Both the position numbers and the translations under genes were made by a program. The notes below the pieces were generated by a model, which was not told the DNA's origin, searched no databases, and saw only the letters and a program-made list of their open reading frames with translations. From positions 645,367 to 709,366 of the forward strand of contig NW_022985567.1 in assembly GCF_010093815.1 (NCBI RefSeq): a stretch of DNA of 64,000 bases, written 5' to 3'. This DNA is from Pseudovirgaria hyperparasitica. Lineage: Eukaryota; Ascomycota; Dothideomycetes; Acrospermales; Acrospermaceae. Shown piece after piece: positions 36,047 to 48,000 of the stretch (the stretch's first letter is position 1; every line of letters begins with the position of its first letter).

Positions 36047-39000
36047 AATGAAAGACTTTGAATAAAAAAAGGAATGACAATGGGATTGGACAGACAAGCC
36101 GTTAAGGAAAGTAAACTCTCCAAGTCAAAAGAAAATGAGTGTAGGGATCAGGTATTCAAATCGATGAGGCTCATTGATAAATAATAATCAACTGCGGTAG
36201 AGGAGATCCTTTTCATATATACTGTTGGTTGCCAAGGCCCGGGACGACGATAAATCAACACGTCCAAAGCATCACGTAACACCGGCACAACGAGATGGAG
36301 TAACAGACGAGTATCATACTGTAAAGTCCCCGGTGCTTGGCAAGACCAAATTACAGTCTTTGATGCTCGATATCCACTAACTAGTAGGAGCGTGGACCCC
36401 ATGTTCACTATCGTGACATGCCAGTACCCTGCAGTCCATTGGAAAAGCTAGCGAGGCATACGACTATGGCGCAAAATGGAAGGTGGTCGCTATCACTGGA
36501 TACGCTGTGAACCAACAGCCTTGGCGGATGCATAATTGGCATATCTTCTGCTGAGATTGCTCTCAAACTTAATCGTTGGCGTTGCTAAGCCTCATCCAAG
36601 GGTGCTGACGAGCTTCTAGATGGGGCCGATCATTTTACCCTGATTGCATTTCATGCAGCATCATGCAGATGTCAAGTCGTTAGCCTGCTTCTACTAGTGG
36701 GTGAATGTCATCTCCCATGTGGTCATGGCGTTCCTTTGAGTCGAAATGAAGTAATGGCCGAAGATGTTTGCAGGTTCAAAACTTATTCTAGCTTGAGAGG
36801 TGAGGTTAGTTCTCTCCAAAGAAGCAACAAGCAAAAGCACGGACCATGTGGATAGCCACGCAAGTGGGCAGATCTCAGACACTACTGAAACTCTATCCTA
36901 CCTATATCTATATTTGCTTTTCTTAGAATTCAACCTGCAACTTCTATATTAGGCATATGGAAGTATCAGCCTTATCAAGATACTACATCATTCTGCTGGT
37001 CAATTAGTTAGAAATGCTGAAGGACACAGCTGGTTGTAGTGTGGACAGCTCCGACTGATCCCAAAGCGAGTACAGGCAGGTGATAGAATGGCCAGCGGCG
37101 ACTATACTCAAATGTTGACCAGAGGTCCAACACAGCAGTATCAACAATAGCAATATGATCAAACCTTCGGAGGCAATTCCGGTTGCCAATTCTTTCTCTA
37201 GCGATCGCCTACAGCAATACGTCGCTCGCAAGCTATGACGCGTGCCAGTAGCATTAACGCATTATCAGGTCCAATTTTTACAGTCGAGCACACTCCGTGG
37301 TGCATTGGGACATTGAAGGTCTTCTCACGGGCCCAGATGCACGTTTCGTAGTGACTGCAAGATCTGCCCTCAAGTATCCATTATTTCGACGATCGATCCA
37401 TGCAAGGTCCACAACTTGGTCCGTCTCACGATCTCGCTCCAGGGTTTTCGGCGCTCTTCCGTAAAACATCGGATTGTTCTTGTTACCAGATCATACCTTC
37501 GCCAAGACAGGAGTTGTACCGTGAATTAGATCTCTGTCTTTCCGCACACATTGATACCATTTTTGAGACTTGCATCATCTCTGAATGTCACTACTTTCTG
37601 TCTGTCTATGCAATAATAATTGCTTTCTGTTACCAAAATCTGAGGGATCCAGCGATCCCGACATTCTGTATCTAGCGGTTTATTGTCCAAGGAAGTCCAT
37701 TATCCTGATGTAAGACGCTTAGATATTATCTGGGGTTTTGAAGAAGTCCAAGAGGACTTTCTAGCTCCGTCCCAGATTTTTGTCGACCGCGTAGTACTAA
37801 TCTCTTTTATGTCGACCTTGACAGGGTGTTTATGCTCTCTTCTCCATTTTGCAGCATTTTGATTCACATCATTGTCATGTCGTACATCGCAAGCCAGTGC
37901 CCTACTATCGATGATGGTCCATCTGGACAAGAGCTGCGCGGCCCATTTGTGGTAGTTTATCTATAATAGCAAGATCATTAGTCACGTAAATCAATCAAGT
38001 AGGCCTTATCATGTCGCGTAGAGGTTATATCTCCATATAGAAGCAGGAGCCTTACGCGCAGTGTTTCGTAACCTCCTCTGTTCTGATTCACTTTCTCTGA
38101 CCCACTTTTATTAAGGGGCTCACTCCCAACATTATACCACGGTAAGACTGCTTAGTATCGTATATTCTTGGACCATATGATGAATTCAATCCATAGTACT
38201 GTCTTACTGGTTTGATAGTCCAGTGGCATATTTTTCACCTCCAGAGGTTTTAGTGTAGGAGTGTTCTGAGGTCAAGCCCAGCTCTTCATATTTTGATCTT
38301 CTTTTCGCTCACCAGAAAGCGTTTTGATGTAATATCGGTTTCTTTGCTCACGCGTTCCTTTCAACGGTATTATGGTGCTAGAGAGAAGGTCAGAATAGCC
38401 ACGCAGTACTCCTACTACGACCAAATAGCCACGCGTCACTATCACTACCTGACAGTGACAGTCATACGGCTGGCTGGAAGCACTACCTATTGCTCGACCA
38501 AATCTCTTCTCGCTGCTCATAGTATCATCCTGGCATTCATATTCCGTTGTTGGAGTATCAATAATCTTCTTCGACGGAGATGCAGTTCAAGCTTCCGTTG
38601 ACCGTTGACGAGGCTTCGCTCTCCCCTGAAGGTCGAGGTCTCACAGGTCGCGCGGTAGAAAGTGTCGGAGGTCCTTTAGGCCAGTAGTCTGAGACTAGGG
38701 CAAGAAAAGTATGATAAGGGAGAGACTGAAGATGGAGTTTCGAGAAACAGTGAGGATACCACTGGAGATGGCAACTGAGCAAATACTGAGAAAACGAACA
38801 ACGAATCCGGCAGACTGGGCTTGCTATACCTTGAACAGCTGCAGACGCGCAAGATCCAACAACAACAACACCACCACCGCTGTGCCAGGTCGCGAAATCT
38901 CTTCAGTGGCCAAGTGAACAAGCCCCTTGCCACCAGAATCTCAACCACCAGAATCCCCCTCGCGCCGCCCAAGAAGATCGATCAGATACCTTCTCTTGGG

Positions 39001-39778
39001 GTATATAATAAACTTAATTATAATACCTTCGTCGCTAACGTCACTAGGCAACTTGGCACGATTGTCATATTTCATCGAACGATTGCTCTCGAGCACCGAT
39101 GCGGACCCGGTTCGATCCTCCTTCCTGCTATTCGATTCTGCTTTCGAGCCCTCCCTCCCTCCTCCTCCTCCTCCTCCTCTTGGCACACGTGCCCGCTCGT
39201 CCTCCCCGTCCTCCCTCCCTCCTTCCTTCCTTCCTTCCTCCTCCTCCCTCCTCTTGGCACTTGTGCCCTCAAATAAACCAACCCATTGTACAACGGGCAG
39301 AGTTTTCCCAGGTTCCCATCGAGGGCTTGGTCTTTTGCTATTTTGCACCGCCGTTCCCTGGGACAAAGAAGAGCATGCTAGATCGAAAGGGTCCAGGAAG
39401 AAGGCGGCCCGGGACACATGTGTGCTGTGCTTGCGTTGGGCATGTGTTTTGTTCGCAGAAAGATGCCAGCTTCTCTGGAATTGGCGTAGCAGTTGCGAAA
39501 AACAAATGATCAGCGGCGGGAGGCGATGCAAGGGAGACGAACAACAACACCAAGAGGAAAGTAGTAGTAGAGACCATTAAGAGAGTAGTAGAGTGAGATG
39601 TGATGATATCTTGAGAGGCATAAATGCAGAATATAACAAGAAACATGAACTGAAGCGATCCTTATATGACGATGGGAGTTCAACTCTCGCACCTTTCAAT
39701 AGGCTGAACTGAAGTATAGACGTTGAAAGAAGAAATGTACAGCGAAGCAGAGAAGGCACGAATCTACCCAACCAAACC
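36047..39778. other. 3.7-kb AT-richer block without supported gene
   Basis: Base composition drops in G+C compared with the gene on the left, with many short frames and stops. A minus-strand frame at about 37700-37965 has some protein character but no ATG and no match I recognise. From 38920 to 39580 overlapping frames are open on both strands because of CTC/CTTC repeats. No transposon ends or RNA gene recognised. Confidence 0.5.
39145..39271 (+). repeat. Duplicated CTC/CTTC block with GGCAC(AC/TT)GTGCCC palindrome
   Basis: A pyrimidine run ending CCTCCTCTTGGCACACGTGCCC is repeated once about 75 bp later as CCTCCTCTTGGCACTTGTGCCC. Each copy pairs a CTC-rich stretch with a short inverted repeat (GGGCACGTGTGCC type). 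Confidence 0.75.
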
Positions 39779-41557
39779 CTACATCATCTGCATCGCAACA
39801 TGCAAGAGCGTCTCTTCCACACTCCGATACTCATCCATACCAAGGACATCCGCCGCAGTCGACGAGTCCCACATCTCGACATCGTCCGGCTCGCCCAACA
39901 GATCCGCCGCTCTCTCTGCCACGAGCTCTTTCATTTTTGCAACGTCAAAGTCTACATGGGTCGTCGCAGCAATGGCAGCGGCATCGCTGCCCGACGAGGC
40001 TGATTCTGCATTTCCTCGGAATCCGCGCTCGGTGGGGCTGGCTGCGCGATCGGCAGGCATATATGCACGGAGTAGCGGAGCCGGCCTGCATGCGTCGGAC
40101 ATGTCAACGTCTGACACCTGCATCCGCTCGGTATCTTGATAAGACAGCTGCCGTATTCGGTCCGCGTCTGGCCATGGGCAGGCGGTGGCTGGACTGTCAA
40201 TGCTGCACTTTGTATGCGAGACACCGATGGGTAATGTCATGGGGGACACATCAGCATTGGGAATCCATATCGGGGCGAGGTCGATGCCAGAGTCACGAGT
40301 CCTGTGTCGTCTAAATTGGGGCGATGGTAACGAGGTGCTTTCAGGGTCTGAGTGTGACTCTAATGGCGACGAGGATGTGAAGGCGGCGGTATGTTGGTGG
40401 TTTTTATGGTCGCGTCCGGAGTCCGGGGTTGGCGCATTAGTCGGACATGCATATCCCAGCGAGGAAGCATCGTGTTTGGGTTGGAACTGGTGCTTGTGTG
40501 ACGACTTCGGCGGTTCCGGGACTGGGTCATTTGGTTGACTGCGATACCGAGGACGGAATGCTAATGTGCTCGTCACGATCTCGTTGGAGTGCGCGAGTGA
40601 GTGCGATCTAGAGAATGTCCTATCGTTGCACCGTCTCGTTCGTTTCAAGATATCTGCGATTGCTTCCCCCATAGACTGGCGACAAGAAATTACTTGGCCA
40701 GTACACAAGGTAAAAGTACCGCCTCGTGCTGAGGGGATTACAGCGGCCTTTACGTGAGCAGACGCGAAATCCTGTGATGATTTAGCTTAATAACTTCAAC
40801 GGGCTGCAGAGATTAATCTCACCCTGACGTCGAGGTATTGTGCGCTGCTTTCTGCTAATTCGTCACAGGAGTTGGATGCACCATGCCAATCGTCTCCGAG
40901 ACTGCCACGTCCAATTGTTTGTAGATGAGGTCCATATATTGAAGGTGCTATGAGAGTAGTCAAAGAAAAATGAGGCTTTTGCCTGACCATGAACGCCCTC
41001 AGATCTTCTTCAATTAGCTCCAGCCCTGCGTTGCAAGCTGATATGTAGTCATCGGAGCAGACTTCGCCTAAATGTGTTGGATCTCCGCCGTCTCGATGCT
41101 TTTCAAAGATAGCTTGGCTCGGAAGCTCATTGTGGAGGATCCAGCTCCCAACCAAGCTTGTAGTTGTCGAGATTATGACATTCGTGACTCTTGGAGCAGC
41201 CACCTTCACAGTAAGCAGCAAGGCTGCGATCGATGCGGTAGCTGCATTGATAAGACTTCGATATGTATCGGCTGTGTTGAGTGTTGACGTCGGCGATAGA
41301 GCATAGACAACAGTGTCGAAGGGTGTAATGGTCCTAGTCAAGGCAGCTTCTAAAGCCATCCGGTCCATTCCTATCCTGATATCGGAATCCAAAAGTCGGT
41401 ATTGAGAAGCGGGGAAGGCATTTTCCACAATCTCAACTTCCTCTGGCGAAGAAACCATTGCGCGTACCGGCAGACCTGCATCAAGAAAGTGTTCAAGAAT
41501 TCGAAGCCCACTGAAGCTGGCGGCTCCTACAACGAGCACTCTTTGACATGATCTCAT
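39779..41557 (-). CDS. Divergent extended-SDR (NAD(P)-binding) protein with long disordered C-terminal tail
   Basis: Minus-strand exons 40823-41557 and 39779-40771 give 575 aa. The donor GTGAGA and acceptor CACAG join YLDVR to DFASAHVKAA, the conserved tail of dihydroflavonol-reductase/epimerase-like SDRs. This ties together two ORFs that would otherwise look like separate genes. Residues 1 to about 290 follow the fold: MRSCQRVLVVGAASFSGLRI, then VVYALSP, NVIISTTTSL, TLIAPSIYGP and the YLDVRDFASAHV element. Two key positions are unusual: the nucleotide loop is GAASFSG (usually GxxGxxG, so the middle Gly is Ser), and the YxxxK motif appears as YISAC, without the Lys. From about residue 300 there is no known domain, only a 275-residue Ser/Pro/His/Asp-rich tail. 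Enzyme activity is therefore doubtful. The ATG at 41557 begins the Rossmann strand directly. Confidence 0.75.
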
Positions 41558-42815
41558 ATTGTATAGTATGATGGGAGTTGACAATAACGAACAAACAGAC
41601 AGATGAATTATCTCTGTTCGAAGAGACGAGCTCGTGGACGACGTAGCGTGTAATATGTAGAAGCTATGCCAACATGATGCACAAGGAGTGGAGAACACGG
41701 GCTTGCTAGCCTGACGGAGATAATTGATGGGACATGGCAGGCTGAACCATTTGGGTGGTACTCCCCGGCTTGTCTTGAGTACGATGTCCGTTAGATGTAC
41801 AAGGCATGTCTGGACTTGGGCAGGTCATTCATCTGTCGGATCGCAAGTAAAGTAAGCGCCTGGTCGGGGTGTTGACGACCAGACCAGGATTGCCTTCAAG
41901 TGAATGCATCTCCGTGGGGTCCAACGAACCTGATTGTAGGTCGGAGTGAAACGAGAGGTATTGGCAAACAAAGGTTCTTCTGATCTGCAAGGCATAGATA
42001 ACAGACTCTACTGAAAGAAGTAATTGGGAGTGGCGGGATCTTGCAGATGGAGCCTGGTCGCAAACATATTGTCCGGAGCATACCAAGGATCCGCGAGCGC
42101 CCGTAACGGGCAACCATGTGGCCAGTAACGAAATTGTCCAGATTGTCAGTGCGCCCAACGACTGATGTCTTTCAGTTGTTCACCGTTGTACTTATTCTCC
42201 GCTTCAAGAGGATCCAGTCTACTCCAAATTTGCACTTATCCGCGACAGCTCTCAGACGTTCGTTTGGAAAGTAGAAGGCAGTCAATGTTCGTGATAGATG
42301 AGACTGGTTGAGTGATGTCAACTACTCGTTCAGTCCATCTAAGTAGAAGCCAGTTCGTCTAAGTGAGAGCCAGTCCATAATTCGGAAACATGCCCTTCAA
42401 TGTATGGCATGACCCGAGCGGACGTTTGGCTATGAAGTTGAGTCTGCTTTAGGGAATCGTTATAAGGGCAGAACAGTCTCATTGCCGGTAGCAAGGAATT
42501 GGCCACAGGACAATATGCATGGTGTTGCAAGGTGGCTGGAGTTGGGCAATGGATGGATCGGACTGTGGGGATGGAAGTCCGTAGTGTTGAGGCTTAGTCA
42601 GTAACTTTTGATCCAGCACCGTGACGTCCTCTAGGAGTCTGGCCGTCTCTCACACTTTGAATCTGCTTCGTCAGTCGCCCATCACAAAAGGACAGTTAGG
42701 TAGCACTGTTCAGATTGCCATGGACGGATAGTTTTATTCCCGTATTGGCTTGGTCACCATCTATACTATGGTACAGGTCCGTTCCATAATGCTATAATAA
42801 CCCTGTAGAACTACT
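41558..42815. other. 1.26-kb spacer SDR / RPN6
   Basis: No supported gene. A minus-strand frame (41829-42158) begins with a hydrophobic stretch like a signal peptide (TIWTISLLATWLPVTGARG) but lacks an ATG and meets an in-frame stop shortly upstream. I leave it unannotated. Confidence 0.45.
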
Positions 42816-44155
42816 CTACTCCAGTAACGACGCTTGATTAGTGTATAGCACATCCACCACGTTGCTAAGCTTTTCGATGGTGTCTAGTGCAGCATCATAG
42901 CTTTGATCTCGTTCTGCTTCATCGTAGACAATTAGGCAACCGGCGCCTTGATCGAGGACTCCGACAATGACCTTATCCAAGATCATCTGCGACAGCTTGC
43001 GCTCCACTTGATGTGTGTCTAATCCTACCATCTTTGCGATGTGCTCAATCTCGACCCGACTGAAGGGCTCGATAACCTTTATGAGATTTTGCTCCAGCAT
43101 AGCGTCATACAGTCTGCGCAGATGGTTCGCGATGAATCGATCACTGCCCAGTTCTGTACGGTAGTCCATCAGCGCTCTCTCATATTCTTCCAAGCTCCTG
43201 TTTGTGTGCGCACGTGCTACTGCCTTCATGGCGTCCAGATTCTTCCCCGCGTATTTGATAGCGTGCTTCGAAGTCATGAGATTGTTGACGTCGTCGCCGA
43301 GATTGAGCATAATCTTGCAAAGTAGCATGTACTGTAAAGCAGATGTCGCCTTCAGCGCTTCGTCCTGAGAATGGTAGCCTTCCATCGCTTCGATGAAGTA
43401 AGAGAATGCAGTGTTGAAATCTTTATCTTCAGCATGCAGCATGCCACTCTGCATGTCCAAACCGGCTTGTAGCAGCGGTGGTGTGTACACAGATGCAGCC
43501 GATGTTCTTGCTGAAGTTAACGCCGCCCGCCCTTTTGGTACATTGCCAAGTGCATGGTAGACACGCGACTCGAGAAGCTGTACCTCCACCAGGACCAGCT
43601 TGTCATCTAATCTCTTGAGTTCTTTTAGAAGGCTGTTGATGAGCGTGAGTGCGTCATAGTATGACTGCTTCTGCATGTGAAGTGATACGAGACGAGTTTC
43701 GAGATTTTGCCGCAGGAAACCTCTTCGCTCTTCTATTGCCCAATCTATGCTAGACTTCGTGACGGAAATCTGGATGTCGAGAGTATTCGGAATGTCGGTA
43801 AAGAAGTCCAAGAGCTGTCGCACTGAGGGCAGACAGTTAGTGATATATACTTTTGAGTGTACAAAGAAGCTAACATACCAAGCTTTGCAGTTTTGGCCTT
43901 TGCAAACGATGAGAGCGCTGATCTCGTTGTCCGCACAAGCTCAGCTAGCTCGTCCACCTTCTTCTGATCTCGATATAGTTCTCCAAGTCCCACCAGAGCA
44001 ACTTCAAAGTTCTTCACTGCCGCATCACTAGAGCCAGGTTCCTTCAACAGGACATCTTTGTAGATCTGTTCGGCTTTGCTGGGACTATTCTTCGCCAGCT
44101 TCTGAGCTTCTTCGATGCGTTTGGCGTCTTCCACGGCGCTTGGGGCGGGCGCCAT
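42816..44155 (-). CDS. RPN6: 26S proteasome regulatory lid subunit Rpn6 (PSMD11)
   Basis: Lid subunit of the 19S particle that clamps the lid to the 20S core. Minus-strand exons 43879-44155 and 42816-43822 give 427 aa, close to yeast Rpn6 (434). The start MAPAPSAVEDAKRIEEAQ is preceded in frame only by non-conserved sequence. TPR-like helices include AEQIYKDVLLKEPGSSDAAV, SIDWAIEERRGFLRQNLETR and YYDALTLINSLLKELKRLDD. The PCI domain lies at about 290-390 (LRRLYDAMLEQNLIKVIEPF, SRVEIEHIAKMVGLDTHQVE, KLSQMILDKVIVGVLDQGAG). The 56-nt intron (donor GTATGT) joins AKTAKL to VRQLLDFF. Confidence 0.96.
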
Positions 44156-45096
44156 TGGTGCCGATGGACTGTTCGAGTTTGCAGGGGGATTCGAGGAGGT
44201 CGACAAGATTGCACAGTTGACGCAAGTGTGTAAATGCTGTAAGATGAGATGCGGCGGGCGTAGCTGTTGAAACACCCACCACCAGCCTGAGGATGTCTTG
44301 GAAGGTGATCGGGAGCTTTGGGAGGTTACATAAGCACATCAGAACCGGTGATTGGTGCAGTGCAGCTCGTACTAGCGCTTCTGGCACCTGGCACGCGTTC
44401 CTAACAAAGGTCCATTATTGTCACCACTATTATTGATTGTTTAGTGTCGCGAACTTCTTGGTTGACAGCCGTGCCGTACCGCTCATGCATAGGAGAGATA
44501 TCATCTCCAGCTAAATTACAGAGTCTGAGACAGTTCAGGAAATGGTTGGTTGTATCGTATGGAGCTGATGCTCATTGGGCCCATTTGTCGTACCAAGTCA
44601 AGAATTGCGAACCTGAGGCACCCATGCGGCCATTTCTCACGTTCTTATTTTCGGACGAAGTCGCCCAAAGCAGATGCATGCTCAGTCTTGTCTAGATGAA
44701 TTTGAACCAATCTCAACATGACACGAAATAAGCGCTGGGGCTTTCACGCGCGAGCGCCATTCCATAGGTTTGGTGCAGGCAAAATGGGTTGATCGTCGTC
44801 ATCGCTCGTATCTATGGCAACCGCGCTAGTGGCCCTTGTTGTGCTTAACTTGGGCGACGGTCTACAAAATATACTGCTCTACCCTACGCGACCTCTTTAT
44901 ATACCCACGTCAACGTTATCCTGCTACAACATTGCATTTTGCATTTGCTCCCCATATTACACTTTCGTTGCGATCGCGATTAGCTACTCATTATGCAGAT
45001 GGTTTAGCTTGAGCTAAATTACTGCCTTTTGCGACCAGAGGCTCAGCTATTTACCAACCGATATACATATCGTCCGAAATAAATTCCACTCTAAAG
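44156..45096. promoter_or_regulatory. Divergent promoter RPN6 / coiled-coil gene
   Basis: 940 bases between two divergent starts. I looked for the proteasome element GGTGGCAAA and did not find a clear copy. No gene supported inside. Confidence 0.4.
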
Positions 45097-48000
45097 ATGT
45101 CTTCAGTAGACAGAGACTCCTCACGCGAGCGTGAAATGGTAGTAAAGCACCAATACTCATTCTCATCAGATGGCAGTCGCATGAGCATACCAATGTAGGC
45201 ACTATGTCCCAACAACACCCTGCCATTCATAGCTTGACGCACAAGTGACTGACGTGATTATGTACCAGGTGGGACAGCTCAGATCCAGAACGCGCACCAC
45301 CGCCTTTACCGTTAAATCCCAATCCCAATTCACCGTCAGTTCGCCCAAACACGTCTGCAAATATCGCAGCGGCTGCGAGAGCCTTTGAAGAGAAAGCACG
45401 CGAGAGTGCCCCAGCCAGCTCATATACCGTCAACCCTATGCCACAGAAGTCTCCCGAACGGTCTTTGATCAAAGGCGCACATCATAGGCGGCTGCAATCG
45501 TTGCAGCCCCCAAATGTGAAGGATCTCCGAAGTCACCTTGATGGCGTCAGAACACCCGAACGCTCACCAGAACGACCAGGCACGCGGAATGGAACGCCTT
45601 TATTCGGCCGTGAAATCGATCGAGACTATTTGGGTAGTCCAGGAGAGAGGAGTCCCTCACGCATTGAGACGCCCACGCCAACAATCAGAGACTTTGCAAA
45701 AGAAGCTTCGAGCGTCCGGGGCAGCAGCCGGCCTCCTCCTAGAGCTATACTCGGCGAGAATACACCTCCAACTTCTTCTACTATGCTGGCGTTGCAGAAT
45801 TTGCAATTGAAGGACTTCGACAAGCCATTATCGGACATCACAAATGGATCAAGTCCACGAAAGCCACCAGGGATTGACGACATTTCACATCAGATCAGAA
45901 GCCTTACAACCATAGCGGAGAAGCTCAAGGATGACATGGAGCAGCTTAGCCGGCGAAGCAAGGACAATGCCGTGGATCTCATGGGTCTGAAAGACGCAGC
46001 TTCGGCACGTGACGAGGATATCCGAAAAAGCCTGAAGGAACTCGTCAGCACCATGAACAACTCCCCAGCGGCCTTTCTAGGCATGACGAGCTCTCTATCC
46101 CGGTCGGGGAGTGCTGCTAGCGATGCATTCACGACAGCTCGGGACCCTCACACCACTCCGCAAGCTGTCCCAAAATCTTTCACTTTGCCTAGAATACCTT
46201 CGCCGGGCACTTTCTTTGAAGATGTCGTCGGAAGCCCGAATCCTTATTCGGTCGAAGGAGCTGCGAGTGTCGCTATGCTTGAGAAGATTATTAGGGAGAT
46301 GGTCACTAAGGAAGGCCAAGAAAGGCTATTGAAAAATCTCTCACAGCTCCTCGAGAAGGCACGAGAAGATTCCGGCGAAACTGCGAAAAAGGTGACGGAA
46401 CTAGTGGAGTTCATCAAGACAGGACCACAAAGCCAGGCGCTTATTCGACACCCTAGCAGCGCTGATAGCAACGGTCCAGTCTCAGCTGTTGATCTTGATG
46501 GAACCGGGTCGATAGCCTCCAAAAACTTCCAGATGCCACACCTCGCTCACCTCACCAAGCCATACACAAGCCCGAAGGCCGCGGATTTCGTGAGCGAGGA
46601 GATGCTCAAGCTGCTACGAAGGATCAAAGATAGCGTTTCAGAATCGGGCGGCATGACTTCAGAGGTCAAGGCTCTTGTACGTGATCTCCGAAGTGAGGTT
46701 CTCGGCATGGGTAGAGAAATTGGCCGCAAATTGGAAGACAGCGAGACGACGTCAGATCGAACCGTCGTTGACAGCAAAGAAGATGTTGGCCAAATCGTAC
46801 GTGACAGCCTCCAGGAACTGAGAGATCAAATGGATCGTGTCATTCGTGAAAAGAGGCGCCAATCATCATCGACAGTCATGTCTCGAAGTACTGTTAACAA
46901 CCAGGAGGTCTACGATGTCGTCAAGCATGCCTTGGCCGAGCGTGGTCTTGATCAAGTCTCCGCGCAGGCTCAGCAACAAGGTATTGATAAGGAGTCAATC
47001 CTGGAAGCTGTGAAAGAAGCCTATGAAGCCTACAAACCCGAGATTGAGCTACAACAATTCGGGCTGGAGCGCGAGGAGATTCTTCAATGCTTAAAAGAAG
47101 GACTCGAAGAGTATCGACAATCGGCCGAGCAGCCACCTCGCGGCATAGAACGGGAAGAACTCATGGAGACTGTACAAGAAGCATTGATGAATTTTAATCC
47201 CCCACGACCAACTACTGAAGCAGATGAAGTACGTCAAGAAATGATGGCCGCGTTCCGGGATTGTCTTGATGAATTCAAACCAAGCCTTAATGATCGTGAG
47301 GCTTCTAATCCCCGGGAGCTGGAAATCAACCGTGATGATCTTTTCGATGCAGTCCGAGCTGGTCTCGAGGGCTCTCGCACCCCAATTGGGGCTCAAGTTC
47401 TGGATAGATTACATGATATCCTGACTGATATGCGGTCCGAGTTCAAGTCATATTCATCTGCCAATGGACGAGACACTGAGCAAGTTCTGGACGCCATGAA
47501 GGATGGTCTCGAGACTCTTCGCACCGAAATCGAGAGCTACGTCGACAAAGCCCAGGACGTCACGGGCAAGGACGAAATCATTGAAACTATTCGCAATGGC
47601 TTCGAATCTCTCAGAGGTGAATATGAACAATCTGTATTGAATTCAGCGCAAGAGGGCCCTAGCATGAGCAAGGCAGATATTCTCGCCTACATCAAGTCTG
47701 AGTTCGAGCATCTACACGAGACGATCGGTCCCAACGGGGCTCCAGGGTTGGACAAGGATGAAATGGCCTCGATGCTCAAATCATGTCTTTCTGAACTCAA
47801 GGCTGGTGTACAAGCACTTGAAGAGGAAGACGGCCAGGACGTGAAGCAGATGCTTATGAGTGAATTCGAGCGGCTCCAAGAATCTCTCGCCGAAACACAT
47901 GCGTCTAACAAGGACGAAATTCTAAGTATACTCAAAGAGGAGTCCGGCAGCATCGTTTCTCGTTCAGAACCTTCTTCGCAGTCAAGCGAGGACCTGATTG

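Noticed and set aside
39107-39128. GGTTCGATCC like a tRNA B-box
   Set aside because: The flanking bases do not pair as a T-stem and no A-box or acceptor stem lies at the right distance.
38927-39580. 217-codon + frame overlapping a 196-codon - frame
   Set aside because: Open on both strands and in several registers because of CTC/CTTC repeats; no conserved segment and no sensible composition.
41829-42158. Possible small secreted protein on the minus strand
   Set aside because: Hydrophobic start looks like a signal peptide, but there is no ATG and an in-frame stop lies just upstream; no convincing upstream exon.
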